Shown: positions 36,229-47,585 of the stretch, one piece after another
Position numbering within the stretch: position 1 is the first letter of the stretch
Layout of the letters: every line of letters starts with the position of its first letter
Assembly (NCBI RefSeq): GCF_016097555.1
Contig: NC_054701.1
Location: forward strand, 67,957,158 to 68,021,157
Source of the DNA: Gigantopelta aegis
Lineage: Eukaryota; Mollusca; Gastropoda; Neomphalida; Peltospiridae
DNA length: 64,000 bases
Reading direction: 5' to 3'
Position numbers and translations under genes: made by a program
Notes under the pieces: generated by a model
The model's database searches: none
The model's input: the letters and a program-made list of their open reading frames with translations, nothing else
Told to the model about the DNA's origin: nothing

Positions 36229-36313
36229 AGGACATGTATTGGGAACAATGGACGTCATCATGTGGAACACAATGCCTGTACATGTATAATAATATTATAC
36301 TTTGACGCTGGAC

Positions 36314-36435
36314 ATGGCAGCAACAGGTGTCATTTTTGTTGAGCAGAAAGTTCTCTTGCAGTTTGCGGAAATACAGCATCTTACACAGCTGGATGCCAAC
36401 AAACAAATATTACTACTTGTTCAGCTGTTCAATTG
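36314..36435 (+). CDS. Zinc-finger gene 2, first coding exon
   Basis: ATG at 36314 opens MAATGVIFVEQKVLLQF, followed by a Leu/Gln-rich helix-like stretch (QILLLVQLFN). The donor is AATTG/GTATGT after 36435, phase 2. The next exon (37294) needs exactly one base to complete its first codon, so the two join in frame and give Cys at the junction. A possible acceptor at TTTCAACAG (36228 or 36230) would make 36229-36313 the 5' leader. The leader has an upstream ATG at 36250 that closes quickly at TAA. The region is not a BTB, SCAN, KRAB or ZAD domain that I can recognise. Confidence 0.7.
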
Positions 36436-36724
36436 GTATGTTTTTGTCCAAGACGTGAGATAAATGATTAAATTGTTGAGATGTAAAATGTTTTACATTT
36501 AATTGAAACAGGATTTTAATAGCCATTCTTAGATGCTAAAAATTGAGATACAGTTCTAGAAATTAGACTCAAAATTAGATTTGTGAATGGTGTGAGACAA
36601 ATGTGAATAAAAATATAAGATATACATTTATGTATATTATCACTTTTGAAAGTCAAGAATGCTTGTTATATCTGAAATACTGTCGAAAGTGAGATACAGC
36701 AAAAATTGCTTGTGAACTTGGTCA

Positions 36725-36985
36725 GGCCAAATAAAACAAATGTGTGGTTCTAGTTACATGTGAGAAAAAAAAAATTAAGGTAGGTAGGTAGGTGATAACT
36801 TTTTTTGTTTTAAATTCCTAAAATCTGTCAAACTGGCCTAAGCAAACAGCAATAAAGTAACATTTCAAAACAAATGCTGCATCCTCTCACGGTTTTAAAA
36901 ATAATTAGGTGGAAAAAAGTTTATGGTTGGTGAAAAACATTATGCTCAGTTGGGTAACCGGAACCACACATTTTTTCATTTAGCC
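36725..36985. mobile_element. Harbinger-like MITE, copy 1 (intron 1)
   Basis: A 261-bp element with TIRs of about 32 bp starting GGCCAAATAAAACAAATGTG at the left; the right end is the complement of GGCTAAATGAAAAAATGTG. It is flanked by TCA on both sides. A second copy is at 39664-39917. A 3-bp TNA target site and GGCC termini fit PIF/Harbinger. Confidence 0.75.
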
Positions 36986-37293
36986 TCATCAAAAAGCATG
37001 TGATGCATTTTGGGTGGCATTTGCTGCCTGCTCCATGTCAATTGCGAGACGACTAAGGGCAATGCAGAACAAAATTCAGGTAACCCATTTCATTTTTACA
37101 TCATAACCATGTAAATGATGTTCCAAATTTAATGTGTAAACGGAGAAAGGGTTGCACAAGACTTGCAGAAATGAAGCAGTCATTCTCGCAATTATCAGAG
37201 GCTAGTGTGCAAGAAGCCTAGATTTAAAAGTAAATAAATAAAATACCCTGTTACTAATTTAATTTACTAGAATAATTTTGTTTGTTATTTCAG

Positions 37294-38420
37294 TGTAAAA
37301 TCTTTTGAGGTTTATATCAAGGATCCTGAAGCAATTCCGAAACAGTCAGTGATAAAAGACTTCTTCAGCAAACTCTGTACAGTTATAGCTTGTCAGCAAG
37401 ATGATGCCTTTACTGAGCCTACTGACAAGATTGTTACCAAGACTGAGCCTCTGACTGAGGATGTCTCGGACAATGACTACACAGAACCTGTGGAGGACCT
37501 GCCTGAATATGGTCTTCTTGACAACAGTGTGGTGAAGGATGAACTAAACACGATAGCTGTGTCTAGCTCTTCGTGGACTACACCATCATCTACATCTGTC
37601 AAACCAGAACTTTCAATGGATATAGCATCCACACTTAATGACACAATCATTGCCATTTCAAATCATGAGTCTGCTTTGATCAGTAGTCTTGCTCTCTCAA
37701 CAGACACTTCTAGTACTGTTGCCGCTTCGCAGGTTGGTCTTACTGATTTATCTGCATGCACCTCTGCTGCTGCTGTTAATAGCACTGATGAGGATACTGC
37801 AGACACAAAGCTGTTCTATACAGAAACAAAGACATTGGTGAGTGGCGTCAGAAGGTCAGCCAGACACACACGCTTACCCGTGAAACTTAATTCTGAAGAG
37901 TTTATAGGTCTTCAAGATGCTGCAGCAAAACCAGTGAAGCAAGCTGCTGCTGCAGCAAAATTGGCTGAACATGTAGGAACAAAATCAGCAAAGCAATCAA
38001 CAACAAAAGCAGTTAAGCAGCTAACAACGAAAGCAGCTAAGCAATCAACAACAAAAGAATTAAAACAACGGGCACTGAAATCAACAAAGCAAACCTTAGT
38101 TAAAACAAAACATACCGTGGTTAAAACAGGACAAGATGTGTCAGTATCACCAGAGAAAGCTAAAAAAGCTCCGGCACAGCAGACTCGAGAAGGAAAAGCA
38201 GCACCTAAGTCACTAAAGCAAGGTCCAGAGGCTTCCAGTAGAAGAGCTGCACAGAAATCATTGAAATCCGTACGTAAGCGAGTGGGAAGACCAGTAAAAC
38301 ATAAAAAAGCAGCAACTCTGGAAGGTCTGGCTGAAGGAGCACCAGTTGAAAAGCAACCCAAAATATCAAGCACCGAAACCAAAAGCAGCAAGGCTGAATT
38401 ATTTGCAGAACAAAATACAG
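37294..38420 (+). CDS. Zinc-finger gene 2, second (shared) exon: acidic then Lys/Thr-rich region
   Basis: The acceptor is GTTATTTCAG before 37294 and the donor ACAG/GTAAGA after 38420, leaving in phase 1. Residues 42-75 continue the N-terminal region (VKSFEVYIKDPEAIPKQ). Residues about 80-200 are acidic and Ser/Thr-rich. From about residue 225 the protein is basic and repetitive, with TKSAKQSTTKAVKQ-like units, and it ends near residue 372 with an AT-hook-like KRVGRPVKHKK. Such regions bind DNA minor grooves or chromatin in other proteins; here that is inferred. The exon has no zinc finger and must be spliced to a downstream finger exon. A short alternative end exists if the intron is kept (stop TAA at 38438-38440). 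Confidence 0.8.
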
Positions 38421-39217
38421 GTAAGAAAAGTATGATTTAATTCTCTTTTAGTTGATATTGAAGACAAAAAACTCATCTTAGATTACAAATGTTTGTTGTA
38501 AATCCACTACTAGATAGTTTTCAGTTCACCCCAGTCCCATCAATGCAGTAAATACATATCAATCCAACATACAACTATATCTTAGCTTAGTTATATCTTT
38601 GAACCTGTTGGGTGAAAACATTTCTAAAGTGGGTTTGTGTCCTGCACCAGATACCATGCATGGTCAGCGTAACTGTTACCAGTGTTAAAAATCTGCTGTA
38701 AAATTAAAAAGTTAATTTAAAATCTTTCAAAGTATTCAAGGCTACGAAATGTTAATTTTTAGTAACCCAAATAAAGTTGATTTTATTTTTAAGTATGGGA
38801 GAATATATTTGTGAAGAAGTGTTAATTTGTGAAGAATCATTTACATGCTCCGTATGCGGGAGTTAATTATTTTTAAAGAATACACATTTGAATGCATTCT
38901 CCAACTTAATCTATCATTCATTAAATTTTGAACGTGACTGCCAAATTAACTGCCATTTTATATTTTTTAAGGAAAAAAATGGTTAAAATGCCAAGGAATA
39001 TTTTCAAAACTAATAACCTAAAGTAATTAGAAGAGTAACTTCTCAGCAGTAGATGGCTGGCATTGAGCAAGTTACTATCATTTCTGATTTAGTATTCAAC
39101 AATCTTTGTTGGATTCTATCACTAGTATGAAATTAATATGGGGTCTTGAATTACATATTCATTTTGATGTTGCAGTTGTATGCACATGTAGTCTAAATCA
39201 TTGTACTTGTTTACAAT

Positions 39218-39475
39218 GCACCCATTGTGTTATTTCTCGTTCCATCCAGTGCACCACGACTGGTATATCAAAGGCTGTGGTATGTACTACCCTGTCTGTG
39301 GGATGGTGCATATAAAAGATCCCTTGCTGCTAATCTGAAAGAGTAGCCCATGAAGTGGCAACAGCTGGTTTCATCTCTCAATATCTGTGTGGTCCTTAAC
39401 CATATGTCTACTTCCATATAACCATAAATAAAATGTGTTGAGTGTGTTGTTAAATAAAACATGTCTTTCTTTCTT
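39218..39475 (+). mobile_element. 5'-truncated SINE, family b, with target duplication
   Basis: It is flanked by TTGTTTACAAT at 39207-39217 and 39476-39486. It carries the core and the TTAAATAAAACATGTC tail and lies in intron 2 of zinc-finger gene 2. Confidence 0.85.
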
Positions 39476-39663
39476 TTGTTTACAATTCATGTACAAATTC
39501 AGTCCGTTATGGGGTTTAATCCTTGACATGAATGCACAAAATATTCAAATGCATTGTTCTCAGCTTTAAATTCTTGAAGAATAATGTGTCAACAAAGGTA
39601 TGGATCAAGTTATCTGTTTCAGGTATATATATCAAATATATTTAATAAAATTGTTTTCTTTTA

Positions 39664-39917
39664 GGCCAATTAAAAAAATGTTTGGTTTCGGTTACCCAAC
39701 CGATCCTAATTTTTTCTGCCATTATTTTTCTACTTACTGATCTTCAAAACAGAGGATGCAGAACTTAATTGAAATGTTACTTTATTGCTCTTTGCCTATA
39801 CCATTTTGACAGATTTTAGGAATAAATTTTTTTTTGTACAAAAACACATTATAGCCTACCTACCCTAAAACAAAATTTCACATGTAACCAGAACCACACA
39901 TCCTTTTTTATTTGGCT
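39664..39917. mobile_element. Harbinger-like MITE, copy 2 (intron 2)
   Basis: An inverted and diverged relative of 36725-36985. It starts GGCCAATTAAAAAAATG, ends in ATTTGGCT and is flanked by TTA on both sides. Confidence 0.75.
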
Positions 39918-40344
39918 TTATTAACAAACCTTTGCTGGCAAGATAACCAATTAAAATATATATGAATTACAAAAGTTATTCTGATTAAGTCTGATCTGGT
40001 CCAAAATGTGTTCTGATGCAATTCAGTTGGGCTATATATAAAGAAAAAACACTAATGGATGTAAACTTACGACTCTACATACATACATATAATTAAATTT
40101 CAGTTACATTCATTACAATATTATTTATAAAACTATCCCATTGGTCCAGCAGTAGCAACGGGAGTTTGTTCGTTTCTCGATGAATGTAAAAATTACATTG
40201 TCAGGGAATGTCATACCTGATGACATCATTTTATATTGGTCATTTGTCTTACTGAGTGTTATTGTTTTAACAACAACAAAAAATTAAAAATTAAATATGA
40301 ACTTTTAATGTTATTAATAGTAAGTATGTTTCAAATGTAATTAT

Positions 40345-40497
40345 ATTGTCTATTATTTCTTTTACGTTCATCTGGGTATGAAAAAAAAAAAATCATCTGC
40401 AAACTTATGTGAGAACGGCTTCGCCAGTTCACACAGTTTGTGGATGATTTTTTTTTTTCATACCCCGATGAACATAATAAAAGAAATAACAGACAAT
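40345..40497. mobile_element. Near-perfect palindromic element
   Basis: About 70 bp on the left (ATTGTCTATTATTTCTTTTA...) is inverted on the right, with a short centre around GGCTTCGCC. TAATTATATT occurs on both sides and could be a target duplication. It is non-coding. Confidence 0.75.
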
Positions 40498-40523
40498 CCT
40501 TAATTATATTAAATATTAATATA

Positions 40524-42120
40524 CTACTCAAAAGAATTTAAGGGTCAGACGATATTTTCGACATTATTTTCTGAATGTCAGTTATATTAGCTAGACCATA
40601 ATGTCACGCATGGTATTGTTCCATTTTGACGAAAGTGGGTCTAAGCAACCCATAAATGAATTAAAATCCACTGTCACTGACACTGTCGACTAGTTCTAAT
40701 GGCGAAAACATGCTTACATTTGCACGTAAATTAGGGCGAAAGCGAAAGGTCTGCTAAGTGCCCATATCTTGCTTTTTCACAAAGCGTTTCATTTGCACGC
40801 TTTGCACGTGTATTCCATGTTCCCAATGCTGAATTTCTGTATAATTGGAGCTTGCGTTCATGTACGGTGCACACTCCAAATTCGACAATGGTATGACTTC
40901 AACTGACTATTGAAGATCGTGGAAGGGCTATTGCTTGGCTTCAGGATGGCAATACGCAAATAAATGTTGCTCTGAGACTTAGTGTCAGTCAGAGTGTCGT
41001 TGGCTGACTGTGGCAACGGTACCAAGCAACGAATTCTGTTCGAAATCGTCCACGTTCGGATAGACCCCGAAGCACTACAAATAGAGAGGACCGCTACATC
41101 ACCAATATGGCTCTACGTCAACGCACAACCACTGCACGCCGATTACGTGACAATCTGCGGACTGCGACTGGAACTCGAGTGTCTGATCAAACCATACGCA
41201 ATCGTCTGAGAGCCAATAATCTACGCTGCCGTCGCCAGGCTGTTCGACCACCACTCCTACCACGTCACAGAACGGCCAGACGTCACTGGTGCACGCTTCA
41301 TCTGCGGTTGCAACGTGTTCAGTGGGGTCGAGTGATGTTCACTGATGAGTCCAGGTTTAGTCTCCAGTTCAACGACGGTCGGGTTCGTGTCTACAGACGT
41401 CCTGGGGAGCACTTCGCTGACGTTAACGTTAGACAACGTCACCGGTTCGGTGGTGGCAGCGTCATGGTGTGGGGCGGCATCTCTATCCACCACAGGACCC
41501 CCCTCTATGTGGTGGATGGTAATCTGAATGGAATCCGCTATCTGAATGAAATTATCCGGCCGTTGGTTCTCCCAGGCCTTCAGCAGATTGGCGGCGGGGC
41601 AGTTCTGCAGGATGACAATGCCAGACCCCGCCGCGCCAGGGTGGTAACGGACTTTCTCAGACAAGGTATCGCCAGGATGGATTGGCCAGCATATTCGCCT
41701 GACTTGGCCCCAATAGAGACGCCTGGGACGAATTAGGCAGGAGAGTTCGGGATAACCATGCACCTCCGGCCAACCTTCATGATCTGGGTCAACTTCTTAT
41801 GGCAGAGTGGCAGGCCATTCCCCAAGAGTTCTTCAGACGTCTGATCAACAGCATGAGGCAACGATGTGTCGAGTGTATTCGCGCCAGGGGTGGATTCACA
41901 CACTATTAAACGAATGTTCTAATGTGTAAAATCTATGTTTGACAACCTTCAACTTCGACAGCATGTCATGTGACTTTCTTGTATACAGTGACGTTTATTT
42001 GTGGTTTTTTGTAAATATGGAACAATAAATAAAAAATTTGGTGTAGTTTACATCATCAATCTAATACACTCTGAAACTTATTTGGTTATAAATTTTTGAC
42101 CCTTAAATTCTTTTGAGTAG
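40524..42120 (+). mobile_element. Tc1-type transposon with dead transposase
   Basis: A 1597-bp element bounded by TA (40522-40523 and 42121-42122). The inverted ends are CTACTCAAAAGAATTTAAGG and its complement, matching over at least 24 bp. It sits in intron 2 of zinc-finger gene 2. Confidence 0.9.
40888..41909 (+). pseudogene. Tc1-like transposase, inactivated
   Basis: The conceptual protein has an N-terminal helix-turn-helix region, then TDESRF (first Asp), QDDNARP (second Asp) and SPDLAPIE (Glu), the DDE catalytic triad of Tc1/mariner enzymes, which cut and paste at TA. Here 33 residues separate the second Asp from Glu, against the usual 34. It is broken by TGA as third codon, TGA in VVG*LW and a frameshift just after PIE. 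It ends with GGFTHY and TAA. Total length would be about 340 codons, normal for the family. Confidence 0.85.
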
Positions 42121-42268
42121 TATATAATAAAGTCACTTTAAAGGTGAATCTTTACTTTATAAGAAATATTTTATTTTTCTTTATTTTTTCATTATTATTA
42201 TTATTATTTTTTGTTTTGTCAGTACCCTTTGTTTGTGTTTGTTGTCATGTCATGTTTTTGTTTTAGCT

Positions 42269-42468
42269 CAGGGCCGTACCCTCCGGGGGGCAGGGGGGCA
42301 ATTGTCCCTCTGAGTATCTGACTTTTCTTTTTTTTTACTCCACAAAACAGCATACACATCTCAGGGTTTAATTTGTACAGTGTTTCATTTGTTTATAAAA
42401 ATTAGTCCCCTCCTTCCCCCCCCCCCCCCCCCCCCCCCCCCCAGGATATTGATCAGGGTACGGCCCTG
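42269..42468. mobile_element. Short TIR element, CAGGGCCGTACCCT type
   Basis: Its ends CAGGGCCGTACCCT and AGGGTACGGCCCTG are exact inverted repeats. It has a 27-base C run at 42416-42442. It is related in its first bases to 12612 and 23022 but has a different interior. Confidence 0.7.
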
Positions 42469-42689
42469 TAGCTGGTATCAGTTATTTGTTTGGTACTTCA
42501 GATCTTAATGGCTTGCAATTCGGTTAATCACTGTCATTTCATTCTTCAGTTCATCTGCCTAAATTACAATTGGGGATATGATCCTCATTCCAAATATGCC
42601 AATGAAAGAGTAATTTATAAACTGTAATTTGTTTATCGACTGTATGTGTTGTCTGGCAGAATACATAACACCAGGTTATCTTTTTTCAG

Positions 42690-43654
42690 ACAATTCCATT
42701 CAGAAAGGTGAAAATACAGACACAACTGAATTGCAATACATTTGTGCAGTGTGTAATTTAAGATTTGAGGACATAAGTAAATATGTTGATCACGTAACCT
42801 TGCATCCCACACCCACCACTGATGAACTAAACTGTAAGGAATGCGGACTTCGTTTAAAGACAAAATCAGCTCTTATTCAACACCAGCGTTCACATGTTGC
42901 CAAAACCATCAGCGATGTTTCTTGTCCAACTTGTGGAAAAGTCTTCTTGAAGAAGAAGTACCTAAAACCTCACATGCTGCGTCACCAAGGAGACAAGAAT
43001 GTTTTATGCGACTCGTGCCCTGCAAGGTTCTACGACAGGAAGGGACTGTATGTCCATTACAACAGAGTCCACCTGGGAAAGATCAGAAATATGGAAGCCA
43101 AATTCTTCTGCAGTTACTGTTCATTTAAGAGCTATCGTAAGCGAGATCTTGACAGGCATTCTGTGGTTCACACAAAGATGAAGAACTACGTTTGTGACAT
43201 CTGCGGGGTCAGGCTTGCTCATTTCACCAGTCTGTCCATTCACAAACGACTTCATTCTGGAACAAAGCCTTTCAAGTGTGACATTTGCCAAAAGGAATTT
43301 TCGCAGAAGATTTCACTTCAGAACCACGAGAGAATCCACACCGGTGAGAGACCCTACAAGTGCGACCAGTGTTCCCGTGGGTTTCAGACGTCCTCGCATC
43401 TCTCTAGACACAAGATCACACACAGCCAGGAGCTGCTGTTTCAGTGTAAATTCTGTGATAAGTGGTTCGCACGTCCGTTCCAGGTGAAGAAACACGTTAA
43501 GGAGAATCATTCTGATCCAGATTTAGAGAGTGATGCTCTTACGTATGAGTATATAAAAGTTGAGGCTGATCCAGAGGATGTGTCCTTTCAGGACGAACTA
43601 GTGTGTGACAGTGATATTCAGTATGAATCTATAGTAATTGAGTATATCGACTAA
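42690..43654 (+). CDS. Zinc-finger gene 2, last exon A: nine C2H2 fingers
   Basis: The acceptor is TTTTTTCAG before 42690, in phase 1, matching the donor after 38420. Nine fingers follow in a row, from YICAVCNLR...HVTLH to FQCKFCDKW...HVKENH. Canonical linkers occur in the second half (HSGTKPFKC, HTGERPYKC), suggesting that fingers 6-8 are the main DNA-binding block. A short acidic tail ends in EYID and TAA at 43652-43654. With the shared exons the protein would be 737 residues. An AATAAA lies at 43734-43739, 80 bp after the stop. An in-frame ATG at 42629 lies upstream of the acceptor in the intron and is less likely to be used. Confidence 0.85.
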
Positions 43655-44653
43655 ACTTGCAATTGTTTTGTTGAAATGTATGTGTGTGTCTGTCTGTGTG
43701 TGTATGTCTGTGTATACACTTTTACAAGTGTTTAATAAAGTTCCCATTTGTTGCATAAAATATGTATTTGACTTTAAGGTGATTCCAATTTACTTTTTGC
43801 ATTTAACAATGGAAAGAATGTTTCTATGCATTAATGTTTTAATTTGGCATAAATTTATGGCCCAAATTAGTCATGTAATAATTTTTGTTATGATCAAGAT
43901 GATGTCTGACAAAAGTGGCTTAAAGACTATGGAAACATGTTGAATAATTTAATATTAATTGTCAATAGTAACACTGATGTATGTAATTTCCTTGATCTGC
44001 ACATGCCTTGGATTAAAAATGATATTAAAATTAAAACAAATGAAGAAGAAAAAAAACTGTTTTGAGGTAATTCTTTCATTGGTATATTCATAAAATTATG
44101 TTTATATGGCTGAATGCCTTTGTCTATTATTTATTTATTGGCTGAAGTTATACAGTAAAAATCGACTATACAGCAACATACTGAATGTAAAAGTGATATT
44201 GACTAGAATAAGCAGTGGTTCACCATGCATGGAATTGCCTGTGCAACATTTGGAGGAATCGACGTACATTTACTTTAGATGTTAAAGTTCCTATACTATC
44301 CACATTGTACGTGTGCATTATCTTGAACCCTTTATTCTTTTTTTTTCTCTTTCTATATATACATTGTTTTAATACTTGACCTAAAGTAGGCCTATCTGAT
44401 AAAATCATGCTTTTAAAATCGCCAGCTTTTACATATATATTAATGTAAAGAATGATTTCTGCTGTTTACCGTACTTTTGTGGAAAATTAGATTACTAAAA
44501 TGTTGAGTTGTGGGAAAAAACACTCCTAAAATAATTTGTGTAGAGGCAATGTGCGATTTTAGCCAACATGGGTAACGCTGATTTGCACTTCCATATTTAA
44601 TTGACGGCATACAGGAGCACAGCATATATATATACACAATGTATGTATGTATG

Positions 44654-44737
<84 letters not shown>

Positions 44738-44896
44738 CAAAAACACGTCTTGGTTATTAATATAAGACTGTCTTTTCTGTATTTCGTGAGAGATACGCAT
44801 GTCAGCGGTCATTAACACCAACTATAGTAATTACGGCATGTTTGATGTTTTAAAAAAAAAGTAAAAATAGTAGTTTTGTAATGTTAACTATTTCAG
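43655..44896. other. 3' untranslated region and spacer before last exon B
   Basis: A TG-rich stretch precedes the AATAAA at 43734. An ATGT/(AT)n microsatellite fills 44639-44730. No gene seen. Confidence 0.6.
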
Positions 44897-45654
44897 AATG
44901 CATCGAACGAAAAGGCCCCATGCTAAGCTGTAAATTATGTGATTACATCGTCAACGCGGACAAGTACATAAACATCAAAATCCACATCAGAAACAAACAC
45001 GGCGTCTTTGATGAAAACCCTCTTTGCTCGTATTGCAAGAAGCATTTCGTAGATGGCCCTCAACTACAAGAGCACATAAAACTGGCGCACAAGAACAAGA
45101 CCTTCTTGTGCGATCTGTGTGGCAGGCCGTTCACCACCAAACAGAATCTCAGAAGACACGGCATGAAGTGGCACAACGAGCCGGGTAATTTTAGGTGTCA
45201 TGTCTGCGACTATAAAACGTACGACAGAGTCCACCTGGAAAAACACTTGCAGAAACACAGGACGCGCGACGAAGTATATCGCAAGTTTCTGTGTCACCTG
45301 TGCGGCCGGGGATTCAGACTCCAGCCCGCGCTCGAGAAGCACCTGGGAGAGTGCTTTCAGAGTTTGGTGTGTCACGTGTGTGCTGCCACCTTCAGCTCGT
45401 TGCAAGTCTTCAAGGAACACGTGAGGGGCAAACATGGCACGGTGCAGTACGAGTGTAAACACTGCAAGAAGCGTTTCAGGTGGCGATCCTCCATGTCGAA
45501 CCACAACAATCGGAGGTGTCACGTCCAGAATTCGAGACCGTCCAAACTACACAAGTGTCTTGATTGTAATAAGAGGTTCAAATGGTATTCCTCGCTGAGG
45601 AGTCACCATGCAAATGCGTGTCCAGGGCCAGATACCAGTTCTGAATGTGACTGA
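44897..45654 (+). CDS. Zinc-finger gene 2, last exon B: eight fingers
   Basis: The acceptor is AACTATTTCAG before 44897, in phase 1, so it can replace exon A after the shared donor at 38420. It codes for eight fingers, from LSCKLCDYI...HIRNKH to HKCLDCNKR...HHANAC. Fingers 5, 7 and 8 end in Cys (C2HC). Linkers are non-canonical, so it may bind RNA or protein as well as DNA. TGA is at 45652-45654 and AATAAA at 45837-45842. The combined protein would be 668 residues. An ATG at 44881, in frame, would allow a separate intronless gene instead. I prefer alternative splicing because the phase and acceptor fit and no other start exon is seen. Exon B is more GC-rich than exon A. Confidence 0.75.
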
Positions 45655-45740
45655 AGACCTACAGAGATGTGTCTTAAGTGCAATAAGAGATTCGCATGGT
45701 ATGGTTCGCAGATGAGTCACCATACAGTTGCTTTTCAAGA
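45655..45740 (+). pseudogene. Relic of a ninth zinc finger after the stop codon
   Basis: Directly after the TGA and in the same frame comes EMCLKCNKRFAWYGSQMSHH, a clear copy of finger 8 (KCLDCNKRFKWYSSLRSHH). It keeps C-x2-C and the first His but lacks the final Cys/His. It then runs on in frame without structure. Confidence 0.75.
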
Positions 45741-46029
45741 GCCATTTTTTTCTTTTTTTTTACTTCAAGTTTTGAAAATGGGTTAATGTTGTTTCCAAAG
45801 CGAGCCTTAGTTGAAATGAGGATTTTTGTGAGTTGAAATAAATACTGAAACTGAAAGTGTTTTTTGTTTTTTCAGTGTGTGTTTAATACAAATGAAAGCT
45901 GATTCGTGTATGTTTTTTGTATGTGCTTATATTTAGAAATGTTCAGTATTCCTTGCTGAAACATTGTTACTCATGGCTTAAAGTTTAATAAGTGTAAATA
46001 CTCCGGCAGAATTTCATTACCATTACTAT

Positions 46030-46175
46030 GAAGTTTGTTTTGTTTAACGACACCACTAGATCACCTGATTAATTAATCATCACAGACAGGATACCACATA
46101 CTACGATCTGTGATATACCAGTCGTGGTGCACTGGCTGGAACGACATATAGCCCAATGGGCCCACCGACGGATTA
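46030..46175 (-). mobile_element. Partial SINE, family b
   Basis: It has the tail end GTTTGTTTTGTTTAACGACA and part of the core; the middle is deleted. A further tail piece lies at 46375-46430. Confidence 0.6.
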
Positions 46176-46984
46176 AGCTAGCACTACCATTATATGATAG
46201 TGAAAGTATTACAGCCTTAAAAGACGGGCCATCAGCAGAAATACAACCGTTTTATGTTTCTTTGATGTTGCCGCATAGTCCATTGCAGTTCTTTAAAGTA
46301 AATATCGTGTGTGCTGCACCTTTACAATCATCTATTTGGCTTTTCAAAAACAAAATATGCCCTCTGGTTGATTGATTGTTTTATTTAACGACACCACTGG
46401 AGCACATTTAATCATCGGCTATTGGATGTCCTCTTTGAATGCACAATGTGGGTATTTAACAGATCACTGCCATACAATTTTCAATAGTTGTTGGAGAACA
46501 ACTCGAAGCAACTCTACACTTAGAAGTAGCCGTACACACTGTTATGAGAATGGTGAAAGTGAAGAGGCTGAATATATTATTAAAAGTCGTACTATGATTA
46601 CATCTTTAGGTCACTGATCATTAGATAGCGTATTTTCGAAAAAGGTACCCATAGCAACCCTTTGTCTCCTGTGAATACATGGCTACCAAGTGTAGTTGGT
46701 GATGATATCATTTGCAGGTATAGTCCAAACACACTACTGTACTAGTAAGTGGTGTGTTAAGTGTAAATATCGTAATAAATTGTCAACAAAATACAATGAT
46801 TAAGTGTATTTATATATCCATTATTAGAGATAGAAAACTGGAATGGTAAAACTATAAACATTAGTCACATGTAATTTGCATGCTTATTCTCTTTTATGAC
46901 GGCAAGCTTGACATTGTGAACTACTTGGTATATGTCATTTAAAATTAAATGTACTTTTGTTTTTAAAAATTGATGCACCTTTAA

Positions 46985-47363
46985 AGGGATAGTCCTGAGT
47001 TTACAACCATTGTAAAATGTTTCCTATCAATATAGCCTTTTCGATGACGTAACTTACAAATTAAATACTTTCTTATTTAGAATATCACTGTCTGTATTTA
47101 CAGGGTGTTTGTTGTTTTCGTAATGTTTGTAGTAGCTCAAACCGGATTTTACCTTCCAATAATTTCGTACCTACGAAAAAAATGTATACATGTATCACGA
47201 ATTAAAGTAAAAAACCGAGTGCTACAAACATTAGTATACGACAGCAAACGCATTCGATATACAGACACTGGTATTCTAAACAAGAAAATTTATTTAGTAT
47301 GAAATAGTCGCCAACAAAGCTCTGTAAACATCTTACAATGGCTGCAAACTCGGAACTGTCTCT
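46985..47363. mobile_element. TTAA-type MITE, copy 3
   Basis: 379 bp with TTAA at 46981-46984 and 47364-47367. It begins AGGGATAGTCCTGAG and is more diverged than copies 1 and 2. Confidence 0.85.
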
Positions 47364-47585
47364 TTAAAACTTAGCGTCTGGTTTCAAAAATATTGTTTTA
47401 GGCGATGCTGAACATATACTGCTGTCATATCTTCTCCTTTTTTCTTTCCTGTTAATCTGGTAGCCATCTTGAATTCAAGCAATGATAAAAATTTATCTGT
47501 ATTTGAAAGTGAATGTGATGATTGAATTTCTTGCAAACTAAAACCTTGGATTTGAGGTATACATTATTGCTTGGGGTAAAATAGA

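Noticed and set aside
36984..37079. A 96-bp open segment with AG and GT borders between the first two exons of zinc-finger gene 2
   Set aside because: Its only open frame is phase 0, which cannot link the phase-2 donor at 36435 to the acceptor at 37294, and its acceptor is the last bases of a MITE end.
37912..38391. Long minus-strand frame opposite the Lys-rich exon
   Set aside because: It is a codon shadow of the repetitive AAA/ACA-rich coding strand.
46124..46617. Open frames overlapping SINE tails
   Set aside because: They begin inside SINE sequence and contain no domain.
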